The notes below the pieces were generated by a model, which did no database searches, was not told the DNA's origin, and saw nothing but the letters and a program-made list of their open reading frames with translations. A program made the position numbers and the translations under genes. Source: Providencia burhodogranariea DSM 19968 (GTDB lineage Bacteria; Pseudomonadota; Gammaproteobacteria; Enterobacterales; Enterobacteriaceae). From it: a stretch of DNA of 47,092 nucleotides. The stretch is from positions 655,356-702,447 of the forward strand of contig NZ_KB233222.1 in assembly GCF_000314855.2 (NCBI RefSeq), in the 5' to 3' direction. This document shows positions 19,567 through 29,509 of this stretch, one piece after another. Position 1 is the stretch's first letter, and every line of letters starts with the position of its first letter.

Positions 19567-20613
19567 ATGATGAAAAAATTATTAACTGGATTGGTTGTTC
19601 TTGCACTTTCCTTTACCTGTCAGGCGGAACGCGAATTTACTGATCAACTTGGACGTAAAGTTATTATTGATGATACGGTAGAGAGAGTTGCTGTTCTTCA
19701 ACATCAAACACTTAACCTTTTAGTTCAAATGGATGCGACAGATAAAATTGTCGGAGTTATGGGTAATTGGCGAGAACAATTAGGAAAAAACTACGAAAGA
19801 CTCGCGCCTAAATTGACTGGGTTGCCAAATATCGGTGATCTTAAAACAGTCAACTTAGAAAGTTTGGTACAGCTAAAGCCACAGGTGGTGTTTGTAACTA
19901 ACTATGCCCCTCAAGAGATGATCGACAAAATTACCAATGTAGGTATCCCAGTTGTCGCTATTTCTCTGCAAAAAGATAACGGCAGTAAAGCGAAGAATAA
20001 TCTGAACCCAGAGCTAGAGGATGAAGAGCAAGCTTATAATGAAGGACTAAAAGAAGGTATTACTCTAATCGGTGATATTGTCAATAAATCAGATAACGCA
20101 CACAGCCTGATTAAAGAAACGTTTGATAGCAGAGACTTAGTTGCCCAAAGATTAAAGGATATCCCTGAGGATAAAAGAATTAGGGCATACATGGCGAATC
20201 CTGAGCTAACCACATATGGTTCTGGTAAATATACCGGTTTAATGATGAAACATGCCGGCGCCATGAATGTTGCAGCGGCAACCATTAAGGGCTATAAACA
20301 AGTTTCGCTTGAGCAAGTAATTAGTTGGGATCCTGAAGTTATTTTTATTCAAGATCGTTACCCTAATGTTGTCGATGAAATTAACAATGATCCACGTTGG
20401 CAGGTCATTGATGCAGTCAAAAATAAACGAGTTTATTTAATGCCTGAATATGCTAAAGCTTGGGGTTATCCGATGCCTGAAGCGATGGCTATTGGGGAAT
20501 TATGGATGGCGAAAAAACTATACCCTGAGAAATTTGCGGATATTGATGTTGATACCGCCGCCAATAATTGGTATCAGACGTTTTACCGCGTTCAATATAA
20601 AGATAATAAATAA
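19567..20613 (+). CDS. Class III periplasmic metal/oxyanion-binding protein (Peripla_BP_2, MolA/BtuF-like)
   Basis: A 348-residue ABC-type binding protein. A signal peptide (MMKKLLTGLVVLALSFTCQA) is probably cleaved after residue 20. The body has the two-lobe Peripla_BP_2 pattern: DQLGRKVIIDDTVERVAVL near the N-terminus, LESLVQLKPQVVFV in lobe 1, and LEQVISWDPEVIFIQD in lobe 2. This fold binds ferric siderophores, haem, cobalamin and, in Haemophilus MolA, molybdate/tungstate. The ModE-type operator just upstream and the coupled ModA-like gene downstream point to molybdate or tungstate, by inference. ATG 19567 or 19570 (adjacent codons) is likely; ATG 19558 falls in the operator. No permease or ATPase gene is adjacent. 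Confidence 0.8.
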   Translation: MMKKLLTGLVVLALSFTCQAEREFTDQLGRKVIIDDTVERVAVLQHQTLNLLVQMDATDKIVGVMGNWREQLGKNYERLAPKLTGLPNIGDLKTVNLESLVQLKPQVVFVTNYAPQEMIDKITNVGIPVVAISLQKDNGSKAKNNLNPELEDEEQAYNEGLKEGITLIGDIVNKSDNAHSLIKETFDSRDLVAQRLKDIPEDKRIRAYMANPELTTYGSGKYTGLMMKHAGAMNVAAATIKGYKQVSLEQVISWDPEVIFIQDRYPNVVDEINNDPRWQVIDAVKNKRVYLMPEYAKAWGYPMPEAMAIGELWMAKKLYPEKFADIDVDTAANNWYQTFYRVQYKDNK

Positions 20614-20614
20614 A

Positions 20615-21325
20615 ATGCACATCATGGCTGCGGGTAGTTTACGGGGAGCATTATCGACCATAATCGGTAATTTTATAAACAGTTACGATTATCCCATCAC
20701 TTGTGAATTTGGCCCTGCCGGATTACTTAGCCAAAAAGTAATTAATGGTGCAGTTTGTGATCTCTTTTTGTCAGCGGATAAATCTCATCCAATGTCAATG
20801 CTTGAGCTAGGAATGGCTCAAGTAATTCAACCTTTTATTGGTAATCAACTGGGGATCACAACAACGCCTCAACTCGCAAGACAATATCCAAATTGGCTTC
20901 AGCTACTTGGAAGCTCAGAATTAATCATTGGCACATCAACTCCGAAGGATGATCCTTGTGGTGATTATGTCGTGCAACTGTATAAAAAAATTAATCAAGA
21001 TTACCCTCAATTGGCTGAAAATATTAACTTAAGAACACGTCAGCTTGTTGGGGGGAAAACAACAGCTTCAATTCCCGCCGGTTTACTTGCATCTGAATGG
21101 TTAATTAACACGAAACAAGCAGATATTTTTATTGGTTATCATCATTATCATAAAAAAATCGCACAAATTTCACAGCTTGCGACTGTTGTGATCCCTGATG
21201 AGTACAACATCAATGCTATTTACTATATGGCACAGCTAAACTCTTCCGCTGAAATTTTTGCGTTGTACCTTATGCAACCAGAATCGAGGGGTATTTTTAT
21301 TGAAAACGGTTTTATACCATTGTGA
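20615..21325 (+). CDS. ModA/WtpA-like substrate-binding domain protein without signal peptide
   Basis: A 236-residue protein in the molybdate-binding fold. It opens directly with the mature-type strand MHIMAAGSLRGALSTII, where the family has an oxyanion-binding Ser after AAxS. LLSQKVINGAVCDLFLSADKSHP corresponds to the second anion-binding Ser region. TPKDDPCGDY resembles the DPCG motif of WtpA-type tungstate/molybdate proteins. A longer frame upstream to 20450 overlaps the preceding gene and has no signal peptide either. The ATG at 20615 follows the previous stop by one base, so the two are translationally coupled. With no export signal it would be cytoplasmic: perhaps an oxyanion store or sensor, or a relic of a transporter. 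Function unproven. Confidence 0.75.
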   Translation: MHIMAAGSLRGALSTIIGNFINSYDYPITCEFGPAGLLSQKVINGAVCDLFLSADKSHPMSMLELGMAQVIQPFIGNQLGITTTPQLARQYPNWLQLLGSSELIIGTSTPKDDPCGDYVVQLYKKINQDYPQLAENINLRTRQLVGGKTTASIPAGLLASEWLINTKQADIFIGYHHYHKKIAQISQLATVVIPDEYNINAIYYMAQLNSSAEIFALYLMQPESRGIFIENGFIPL

Positions 21326-21648
21326 ATAGCCGCCCATTAATTTAAGTATATATAGCTATCTTGGTGGCGCTAAACACAGCTCACGACTTGATATTATCAA
21401 TGGTCACGATTAGGTATTATCAAGTGTGAAGTATATTAAGCTAAAACTAACTGGCCTGACTCTGATAGAATAGCGAAAAAATGGGCTTCACATGCCGTTT
21501 AACTAAAATATCCAACTTTCTTAAAGCTGCTCATGAAGCTGTTATGGCTTTTCAGTCGCTATTAATTGTTATTTCTGGGTTAATCGATAAGTCTGGATAG
21601 ACTCACTCATTTATTAACCCCATATTATGCAGATTACAGAGGGTAACC
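21326..21648. other. gap before rluF
   Basis: 323 bp without a gene. It contains the small dyad TTGATA-T-TATCAA at 21388-21400, with a related ATTATCAAG downstream. No clear terminator was seen after the ModA-like gene. rluF has AGAGGG seven to ten bases before its ATG. Confidence 0.4.
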
Positions 21649-22524
21649 ATGCAAATTCAATCTTCTACACGTCTCAACAAATACATTAGTGAGAGTGGTA
21701 TTTGCTCAAGACGTGATGCGGATCGTTACATTGAACAAGGTAATGTCTTCATTAATGGCAAGCGGGCAGCCATTGGCGATCAAGTATTTAGTGGTGATGT
21801 TGTTAAAGTTAATGGACAACTTATCGAGCCAAGAAATGAAGATGATTTAGTGTTAATTGCACTGAATAAACCCGTGGGTATTGTTAGTACAACGGAAAGC
21901 GGCGAAAAAGACAATATTGTTGATTACGTCAATCATAGCAAGCGTGTTTTCCCTATTGGTCGACTGGATAAAGATTCACAAGGTTTGATTTTTCTTACTA
22001 ACCACGGGGATTTAGTGAATAAAATCTTACGTGCTGGTAATGATCATGAAAAAGAGTATTTGGTCACAGTGAATAAACCTGTTACGGATGATTTTATTCG
22101 TGGTATGGGAGCTGGTGTACCAATACTGGGCACGATGACTAAAAAATGTAAGGTGAAAAAAGAAGCACCTTTTGTCTTTCGTATCACATTAGTGCAAGGT
22201 TTAAACCGTCAAATTCGTCGTATGTGTGAACATTTTGGTTTTGAAGTCACTAAGCTAGAACGTGTTCGTATTATGAATGTGGGTCTTTCCGGTATTCCAC
22301 TGGGAGAATGGCGTGATTTGACTGATGATGAGCTAATTAAGTTATTTGATATGATTGAAAAGTCAGAGTCTGATGTTAAACCAAAAAAAGCATCAAAACC
22401 AAAAACAGCAACAGCGGCGAAAAGTAGCCATAAGCCCACGACGGCAAATAAACCAAAAGCCAATACAGACACTTCATCTCGCAAGCGCTTTACGGAACCT
22501 GGTCGTAAAAAGAAAAAACGTTAG
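21649..22524 (+). CDS. rluF: 23S rRNA pseudouridine(2604) synthase RluF
   Basis: A 291-residue enzyme converting U2604 of 23S rRNA to pseudouridine (and U35 of tRNA-Tyr in E. coli). An N-terminal S4 RNA-binding domain ([19 protein letters not shown]) is followed by the RsuA-type synthase domain. The catalytic Asp is Asp107 in [25 protein letters not shown] is the other family signature. The C-terminal 50 residues are a low-complexity Lys/Pro/Ala/Thr tail ending KKKKR, as in E. coli RluF. It is a single gene, convergent with the M4 protease. Confidence 0.96.
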   Translation: MQIQSSTRLNKYISESGICSRRDADRYIEQGNVFINGKRAAIGDQVFSGDVVKVNGQLIEPRNEDDLVLIALNKPVGIVSTTESGEKDNIVDYVNHSKRVFPIGRLDKDSQGLIFLTNHGDLVNKILRAGNDHEKEYLVTVNKPVTDDFIRGMGAGVPILGTMTKKCKVKKEAPFVFRITLVQGLNRQIRRMCEHFGFEVTKLERVRIMNVGLSGIPLGEWRDLTDDELIKLFDMIEKSESDVKPKKASKPKTATAAKSSHKPTTANKPKANTDTSSRKRFTEPGRKKKKR

Positions 22525-22551
22525 TTTAAACAAGTGATTTTTTATATGAAT

Positions 22552-22574
22552 GTCAGCCGTATCTTATGGCTGAC
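22552..22574. terminator. hairpin between convergent rluF and the M4 protease gene
   Basis: GTCAGCC, a 9-base loop, GGCTGAC. No strong T-run follows on either strand, so termination strength is uncertain. It lies midway between the two convergent stops. Confidence 0.45.
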
Positions 22575-22602
22575 AAGTTATGATATTTCTAATATAAAAA
22601 AC

Positions 22603-23751
22603 TTAAACGTTGATACCTACATCTTGCCAACTTTTACGTGTTAGTTCTGAAATTCTAGAACCAAATTCATCGTTAGCGACTTGAACAGTCACCTCTGCAA
22701 ACTCATTAAAATTTGTATTATATTTGATGTCTGAATGATACATGGTTGCTACCCAAATTTTACCCGCGATATCCCATGAGTACCCACCTAATTCGGTGGC
22801 AAGTAGATAGAATGCTTTGTTTGGGATCCCCGAATTAATGTGTACACCTCCGTTATCTTGATTACTCGTTAAATTAACGTAATCACGCATATGTCCGACT
22901 TGTCTGTCGTAATTAGAGTCTGAAAAACGATATGCTGAGCCGGGATCAGACATAGAACGTAAAGCGCGTGCAGCCGTTTTATCAAGGAAAATGTTTTCAG
23001 CAAGTAGCCAATTTGATTGTAATGAAGTCTCATTAGAGACATATTGTTTGATCATCATACCAATTACATCTGCAACTGACTCATTGAGTGCACCTGATTG
23101 AAATAAATAATCAAAATCACTCGTAAAGGTAATAAAACCATGGGTTAGTTCATGCGCAATGATATCAATATCATTATAAAATTCACCGAAATTAACTCGG
23201 TCGCCATCACCAAAAAATATCGCCTGTGAATTCCAAAATGCATTAGCGTAATCTTTTCTAAAGTGGATGACTGCATTTAGCTGCGAATCACAACCAAACA
23301 TCTTATCAATCCCCAATACGTCTTTATAAAACGTACGAATACTACCAATGGCATCATAAACAAGTTGTGCGGCTTTAGAAGGCGCGGATTGGTCACCTTC
23401 TATCATGATAACTTGATAATCTTCATGTGGCATATGACGTTCGTAGGGTTTAGGCGGCTTTGTATCAAGTGAAACATCTGAATGAGAGCAGATTGGCATT
23501 TCGGAATGGTAGTGCCAGTATAATTCATCTTTTTGCTTGGCATCTCGGATAATTCTCTCATAGTTACTGCCGGGTTTTGCTGATTGAGTAAATAAATTTT
23601 TCAGAGTGTTAGCATCGTCTTTAGAGTAACTATGACTCATAAGCTCATCGATATGCAGTCGTGTAGATTGCAATCTTGGAGATTGAGATTGTTGATAGAA
23701 ATTATCAACCAAGTACGGAGGTAAAAATGAACGACCAAGAATTTTACTCAT
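22603..23751 (-). CDS. Protealysin-like M4 (thermolysin-family) metalloprotease
   Basis: A 382-residue zinc endopeptidase. The zinc motif HELTH is at residues 200-204 with Glu201 catalytic, and the third ligand is Glu224 in GALNESVAD. The C-terminal catalytic His region is NGGVHINSGIPNKAF. There is no signal peptide. The short N-terminal propeptide carries the PPY motif (SFLPPYLVDNF) typical of protealysin of Serratia, a non-classically exported or cytoplasmic protease. The frame extends to 23796, but ATG 23751 has GGAG seven bases upstream and restores the usual N-terminus. Protealysin genes often have an emfourin inhibitor gene next to them; none is visible here. Confidence 0.92.
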   Translation of the reverse strand: MSKILGRSFLPPYLVDNFYQQSQSPRLQSTRLHIDELMSHSYSKDDANTLKNLFTQSAKPGSNYERIIRDAKQKDELYWHYHSEMPICSHSDVSLDTKPPKPYERHMPHEDYQVIMIEGDQSAPSKAAQLVYDAIGSIRTFYKDVLGIDKMFGCDSQLNAVIHFRKDYANAFWNSQAIFFGDGDRVNFGEFYNDIDIIAHELTHGFITFTSDFDYLFQSGALNESVADVIGMMIKQYVSNETSLQSNWLLAENIFLDKTAARALRSMSDPGSAYRFSDSNYDRQVGHMRDYVNLTSNQDNGGVHINSGIPNKAFYLLATELGGYSWDIAGKIWVATMYHSDIKYNTNFNEFAEVTVQVANDEFGSRISELTRKSWQDVGINV

Positions 23752-23896
23752 AAATAGACTCCATTTCGTTTGTGGAAATGGAATCATATGACACAACAGT
23801 TACGATGTAATAACTTGATAATTATTAAAAATAACTATTTTTTATCAGTTAAATAGCCAATAGATATCGCAATTTTTTTAATGGTAGATTCTACCG

Positions 23897-24868
<972 letters not shown>

Positions 24869-24949
24869 CTAAAAAAGGCATATTCAATATTGATTGTGCT
24901 TAAAAAGCAGTGATAATGGCATAAAGCTCAGTTAAAACGGGTCATTGTT

Positions 24950-25381
24950 ATGGAAATACGAATCTTCCGCCAAAGTGATTTTGAGGAAGTTATTACATTG
25001 TGGGAACGTTGTGATTTAAACGAGTTTGGAGGGGATCCTGAACTTGATATAGAACGTAAACTTCAGTGTGGTGCTGATCTTTTTCTTGTTGCTGAAGTGG
25101 CAGGAGAGGTCGTTGGAACAGTTATGGGGGGTTATGATGGGATCAGAGGAACTGCGTGTTATCTTGCAGTCCATCCAGAATATCGTGGCCGAGGTATTGC
25201 GAATGCACTCGTGAGCCGACTAGAAAAAAAATTACGAGCCAGAGGCTGTGGCCGAATTGAACTTTTAGTGAGCGAAGAGTCTGATGCCGCTATTTGTATG
25301 TTTGAAAAAATGTTGTATGAAGAAGAGCAACCGGTACGGCTAATTTATGCTAAAAATCTGGCAAACGATTTGGATTTTTAA
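24950..25381 (+). CDS. ypeA: GNAT-family acetyltransferase YpeA
   Basis: A 143-residue GCN5-related N-acetyltransferase. The acetyl-CoA pyrophosphate loop is visible as [11 protein letters not shown] (about residues 82-92), preceded by [21 protein letters not shown]. It is orthologous in sequence and position to E. coli YpeA, whose substrate is not firmly established. A single gene, divergent from hemF with about 135 bp between them. Confidence 0.93.
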   Translation: MEIRIFRQSDFEEVITLWERCDLNEFGGDPELDIERKLQCGADLFLVAEVAGEVVGTVMGGYDGIRGTACYLAVHPEYRGRGIANALVSRLEKKLRARGCGRIELLVSEESDAAICMFEKMLYEEEQPVRLIYAKNLANDLDF

Positions 25382-25495
25382 GTCTGTTGCATGTTTATTT
25401 AGGTCTCGGCTGGAATGTTTCAGAGAATAGGTTGTCACACTGATGTCTGTTAATTTTCACTAAAAGAACAAGCACATTAAAAAACCGAGGATGAT

Positions 25496-26092
25496 ATGCC
25501 GAAAAGTGCAATGATGAAGGTCTCTCAGATAGCCACATTAAGTGGTGTGCTGCTGCTGTCTGGTTGCGCAGGCTCAGGGAGTTTTTGGTCTACTCTTTCA
25601 CCAATGAATTGGTTTGGTAGTTCGATAATAGCTAAAGCAACAGGTGTTGGTGGGATCACTAGCCTCACTCCCATGAAAGCGGATACCATTAAAGAACAGC
25701 TAGATAACCGATATACAATACGCAGCGGGATGCAAACTGAACAAGGTGAAATAGTGACTGTATTTCAAGGCATTAATGATAACGAAGTAAAAATCGAAGT
25801 CATTGGTCCTGAGAATGGCAACGTGTCACGTATTATTGTTAGTGATCCTAAAATTGCTACTGAATGGGGAACTAAAATAGGTTCACAATTTAGTGATATT
25901 TATGAGAAAGCATTTGGTTCTTGTAAATTGGGTGAATTAGTTAAGGATCAACCAACCGTCGAATGTGTTGCACCAGAAAGCTCAAATATCATCTACAGTT
26001 TTAATGGAAAATGGCAAGGGCCAGAAGGGTTGATGCCACCTGACGATGAATTAAAAAGCTGGGAAGTTTCACAGATTATCTGGAAAAAGTAA
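25496..26092 (+). CDS. yfeY: YfeY, sigma-E regulated lipoprotein (DUF1131)
   Basis: A 198-residue lipoprotein. The signal peptide ends LLSGC with lipidated Cys24. The DUF1131 domain includes RYTIRSGMQTEQG, KIGSQFSDIYEKAFGSC and GKWQGPEGLMPPDDELKSWEV near the C-terminus, all close to E. coli YfeY (RpoE-regulated lipoprotein). ATG 25496 has GAGG five bases upstream. Function unknown; an envelope stress role is inferred from the homologue. It is upstream of yfeX, as in E. coli, with an insertion relic between. Confidence 0.92.
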   Translation: MPKSAMMKVSQIATLSGVLLLSGCAGSGSFWSTLSPMNWFGSSIIAKATGVGGITSLTPMKADTIKEQLDNRYTIRSGMQTEQGEIVTVFQGINDNEVKIEVIGPENGNVSRIIVSDPKIATEWGTKIGSQFSDIYEKAFGSCKLGELVKDQPTVECVAPESSNIIYSFNGKWQGPEGLMPPDDELKSWEVSQIIWKK

Positions 26093-26191
26093 TTCAGCCT
26101 TATTAGTTATGTGCTTAATATTGTAAATAAAGCCCGATAGGCAGCTTACCGCGCTATTTTTATCAGTGAGCGCCGTAACACCCCGTCCTTT

Positions 26192-26246
26192 TGAAGTGAC
26201 CCCTTCAATTTAGACTAAAAGAGTCCAACTTTATGGGGGCACTTCA
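26192..26246. mobile_element. collapsed insertion-sequence relic: two terminal repeats nearly abutting
   Basis: TGAAGTGACCCC at 26192 and, inverted, TGAAGTGCCCCC ending at 26246, each continuing into a similar inner sequence (TTTAGAC and GTTGGAC). The 55 bp are therefore two inward-facing ends of an IS, probably IS3-type, with all of the transposase region gone. CTTT flanks it on both sides (26188-26191 and 26247-26250), consistent with a 4-bp target duplication. It lies in the yfeY-yfeX gap. Confidence 0.65.
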
Positions 26247-26361
26247 CTTTAGGGAGGGGAATAGTCAAGGAGTCTTGCGTTAAAACAAGATGTAAATAGC
26301 CAGTAATGAGATATTATAATCAGATGTTTATAAAATAAATTATTTAAAGAGGTTGATTAAG

Positions 26362-27258
26362 ATGTCTCATTCACAGAGCGGTATTATGAAAGATCATAGC
26401 CGTTTCGGTATTTTCATTGAAGCAATGGTACAAGGTTCGTTGGAAGATGTTAAAGCGGGATGCCAGCGATTCGTTGATGCTCTAACGCATTTACAAGAAC
26501 AATATTCAGCGGATCGTCTAGGTGCTGTTATTGCATTTGGTTCTGATGTTTGGAAGCAATTATCATCCACTGAAAGTGCCCCAGAGTTGAAACCATTTCG
26601 CCCTTTAGGCAAAGGGCTTGCACCAGCAACCCAAAGAGATTTATTTATTCATATCCAGTCTCAGCGTCATGATATTAACTTTTCACTAGCGCAAGCGGCA
26701 CTGAAAGCCTTTGGCTCATCAATTAAAGTGGAAGAAGAAATTCACGGCTTCCGTTGGGTTGAGGAGCGTGATTTAAGCGGCTTTATTGATGGTACAGAGA
26801 ACCCTCAAGGGGAAGAAATCCCAGAAGTCGCACTGATTGCAGATGGCATTGATATGGGCGGAAGCTATATTCTCGTTCAGCGTTATGAACATAGTTTGAA
26901 TAAGTGGGATCGTTTTTCTGAGCAAGAACAGGAAAAAATGATTGGTCGCACAAAGAAAGATAGCGTTGAGCTAGATGAAAGTGAACGTAATGTCACTTCG
27001 CATGTTTCCCGTGTTGTGGTTGAAGAAAATGGCGAAGAGCTATCAATTATGCGTCATAGCTTGCCTTATGGTACTGCAAGTGGGAAACATGGCTTATTCT
27101 TCCTTGCTTATTGTGCTCGCTTGCATAATATCGAACAACAACTTCTTAGCATGTTTGGCGAGAAAGATGGCAAATATGATGATCTTCTACGTATGACAAA
27201 AGCGGTGACGGGTAGTTATTATTTCGCTCCTTCTATCGACACTTTACTCTCTTTATAA
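26362..27258 (+). CDS. yfeX: Dye-decolourising haem peroxidase YfeX
   Basis: A 298-residue cytoplasmic DyP-type peroxidase. The distal motif GFIDGTENP has Asp143, and the predicted proximal haem ligand is His214 in VTSHVSRV. In E. coli, YfeX oxidises porphyrinogens and has been proposed, with dispute, to release iron from haem. A TTG at 26353 is in frame, but ATG 26362 (MSHSQSGI) with AAGAGG upstream fits the E. coli length of 299. Transcription probably starts in the 110 bp after the insertion relic. Confidence 0.95.
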   Translation: MSHSQSGIMKDHSRFGIFIEAMVQGSLEDVKAGCQRFVDALTHLQEQYSADRLGAVIAFGSDVWKQLSSTESAPELKPFRPLGKGLAPATQRDLFIHIQSQRHDINFSLAQAALKAFGSSIKVEEEIHGFRWVEERDLSGFIDGTENPQGEEIPEVALIADGIDMGGSYILVQRYEHSLNKWDRFSEQEQEKMIGRTKKDSVELDESERNVTSHVSRVVVEENGEELSIMRHSLPYGTASGKHGLFFLAYCARLHNIEQQLLSMFGEKDGKYDDLLRMTKAVTGSYYFAPSIDTLLSL

Positions 27259-27313
27259 AAATTCCTAATTGCTGCTGCATGGAAGCGGTAGCCTATTTCT
27301 CCATTAATTGTTC

Positions 27314-27410
27314 ATTCTCCTCATACTTCAAATTACCTTTTATATACTGCCAACAAATGGCTAACCATCATCGATATGAACTCGTCCATTTCTCATTTAT
27401 TGGAGGGTAT
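27314..27410. repeat. degenerate copy of the dispersed inverted-repeat family
   Basis: The left end ATTCTCCTCATACTTCAAATTAC resembles ATACCCGTCATACTTC; the right end is GGAGGGTATTT. The interior is not conserved. It lies in the yfeX-cysP gap (398 bp, otherwise without a gene). Confidence 0.35.
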
Positions 27411-27526
27411 TTAAACTAAATCATTTATAAAACGAATGATTATTGGTTATATACCGACCATTTCTTGTTGGTCATGAATTGAACTCATGCAGGCAACTCA
27501 TTGATAATCTATTGATGTTTTCCACT

Positions 27527-27596
27527 TATCGCGATAGTTTCTTGATTATATTAATTTGATATATCAAATGGCGATTGATAACTACACAGTTATAAT
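27527..27596 (+). promoter_or_regulatory. probable CysB-controlled promoter region of cysPTWA
   Basis: It holds TATAAT at 27591-27596 with no good -35, as expected of an activator-dependent promoter. Two perfect dyads lie upstream: TATCGCGATA (27527-27536) and TTTGATATATCAAA (27555-27568). cysP in enterobacteria is activated by CysB with N-acetylserine. CysB sites are too degenerate to assign by eye, so the link is inferred from gene content. Confidence 0.45.
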
Positions 27597-27656
27597 CAAA
27601 GCAGATAAAGTAACTTCATTGAGTGGAGTTTTGGTTTAGTAACGAATAGGTGCCTA

Positions 27657-28679
27657 ATGAAGAAAATATTTATAAAGAAAACGGCTTTAGCGAGTATCGC
27701 AACATTTTCGCTTTTTGGTAGCGCGCCATTAGTTGCAGCTGAATTACTCAACAGTTCTTATGATATTGCGCGAGAACTTTTTGTTGAACTGAATCCACAA
27801 TTTGAAAAACAGTGGAATGAGCAACATCCAGATGACAAATTGACGATCAAGCAATCGCACGCAGGGTCATCAAAACAAGCCTTAGCTATCTTACAGGGAT
27901 TGAAGGCGGATGTAGTGACTTATAACCAAGTTACAGATGTACAAATCTTACATGATAAAGGCAACTTGATCCCAGAAAATTGGCAATCACGTTTACCTAA
28001 CAATAGTTCACCTTATTACTCCACCATGGCGTTTTTAGTCCGTAAAGATAATCCTAAAGGCATCAAAACCTGGGATGATTTATCTCGTGAAGATGTGAAA
28101 TTAATTTTTCCTAACCCAAAAACATCGGGTAACGGCCGTTATACCTATTTAGCAGCGTGGGGAGCTTACGCACAAGAAAACAAAGGTGATGAAAAGAAAA
28201 CTCACGAACAAATGAAACAATTTTTGAAAAACGTAGAGGTTTTTGACACCGGAGGTCGTGGTGCAACAACTTCATTTATTGAAAGAGGATTAGGTGATGT
28301 CCTGATCAGTTTTGAATCTGAAGTTAATAATATTCGCCACCAATATGGTGAGTCAGAATACGAAGTGATTGTACCTCCGGTCGATATTTTGGCTGAGTTT
28401 CCTGTTACGTGGGTAGATAAAAACGTACAAAAAAACGGTACTGAAGATGTGGCGAAAGCTTACCTTAATTACCTCTACAGCCCAAAAGCACAAGAAATTA
28501 TTACTAGCTTTAATTATCGCGTAAACGATAAAAATGTGATGGCGGCAAATAAAGCTAAGTTTCCTGAAACGCGTTTATTTACCGTTGAATCTCAGTTTGG
28601 GAGCTGGCCAAAAGTTATGGAAACTCATTTTGCAACGAATGGTCAATTTGACAAGTTAATGGAAGAAGGTCGCCGTTAA
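27657..28679 (+). CDS. cysP: Thiosulfate/sulfate-binding periplasmic protein CysP
   Basis: A 340-residue periplasmic binding protein feeding thiosulfate and sulfate to the CysTWA transporter. The signal peptide ends near residue 28 (APLVAA, mature ELLNSSYD). The body has the family stretches [33 protein letters not shown] and [18 protein letters not shown] and reads closest to CysP, not Sbp. Its stop overlaps the cysT start by one base (TAATG), so the operon is translationally coupled. Confidence 0.97.
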   Translation: MKKIFIKKTALASIATFSLFGSAPLVAAELLNSSYDIARELFVELNPQFEKQWNEQHPDDKLTIKQSHAGSSKQALAILQGLKADVVTYNQVTDVQILHDKGNLIPENWQSRLPNNSSPYYSTMAFLVRKDNPKGIKTWDDLSREDVKLIFPNPKTSGNGRYTYLAAWGAYAQENKGDEKKTHEQMKQFLKNVEVFDTGGRGATTSFIERGLGDVLISFESEVNNIRHQYGESEYEVIVPPVDILAEFPVTWVDKNVQKNGTEDVAKAYLNYLYSPKAQEIITSFNYRVNDKNVMAANKAKFPETRLFTVESQFGSWPKVMETHFATNGQFDKLMEEGRR

Positions 28680-29509
28680 TGCGCAAGTCAGGGAAGCGTT
28701 TTCTGCCGGGATTTGGCCTAACGCTAGGTAGCAGCTTGTTTTATACCTGTTTGATCTTGCTACTACCTTTGAGTGCGTTAGTTATTCAATTGTCTGAGAT
28801 GACATGGCAGCAATATTGGGCTGTGATCAGCTATCCACAAGTTGTTGCAGCTTACAAGGTGACACTGCTCGCAGCGTTGGTTGCAAGCTTGTTTAATGCA
28901 GTGTTTGGTATGTTACTCGCTTGGATTATAACGCGTTATCGTTTTCCTGGCCGTGCTTTTTTAGATGGGCTTGTTGATCTGCCTTTTGCTTTACCTACTG
29001 CCGTCGCAGGCTTAACCCTTGCAACATTGTTTGCTGCATCAGGTTGGTATGGTCAATATTTGCACCAATATGATATTAAAGTCGTGAATACTTGGATTGG
29101 TATTGCTGTTGCGATGGCTTTTACGAGTATTCCATTCGTTGTTAGAACGGTTCAGCCTGTATTGGAAGAGCTGGGCCCTGAATATGAAGAGGCGGCACAA
29201 ACTTTAGGCGCTAGTCGTTGGCAAACATTTCGTCGTGTTGTATTGCCTGAGGTTTCGCCAGCACTACTGGCAGGTACGGTGCTTTCTTTTACGAGAAGCT
29301 TGGGGGAGTTCGGCGCCATTATCTTTATTGCCGGTAATATTGCATGGCAAACAGAAGTCGTCTCATTAATGATTTTCAGTCAACTCCAGCAATTTGACTA
29401 TCCTGCTGCGAGTGCAATTGCTTCTGTTATCTTAGCGGCTTCTTTATTGCTGTTATTTAGTGTCAATATTGTGCAAAGCCGTTTTGGCAAAAGATTGGGA
29501 GGTAAATAA
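28679..29509 (+). CDS. cysT: Sulfate/thiosulfate ABC transporter permease CysT (CysU)
   Basis: A 276-residue inner-membrane permease with about six membrane helices. The EAA loop that contacts the ATPase is EEAAQTLGASRWQTFRRVVLPEV (about residues 170-193). FPGRAFLDGLVDLPFALPTAVAGL is the family signature. It pairs with CysW, with one-base overlaps at both ends (TAATG). Confidence 0.97.
   Translation: MRKSGKRFLPGFGLTLGSSLFYTCLILLLPLSALVIQLSEMTWQQYWAVISYPQVVAAYKVTLLAALVASLFNAVFGMLLAWIITRYRFPGRAFLDGLVDLPFALPTAVAGLTLATLFAASGWYGQYLHQYDIKVVNTWIGIAVAMAFTSIPFVVRTVQPVLEELGPEYEEAAQTLGASRWQTFRRVVLPEVSPALLAGTVLSFTRSLGEFGAIIFIAGNIAWQTEVVSLMIFSQLQQFDYPAASAIASVILAASLLLLFSVNIVQSRFGKRLGGK

Noticed and set aside
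20450-20614. Upstream extension of the ModA-like frame
   Set aside because: It overlaps the upstream gene by more than 160 bases; ATG 20615 is coupled to the preceding stop and begins at the conserved domain.
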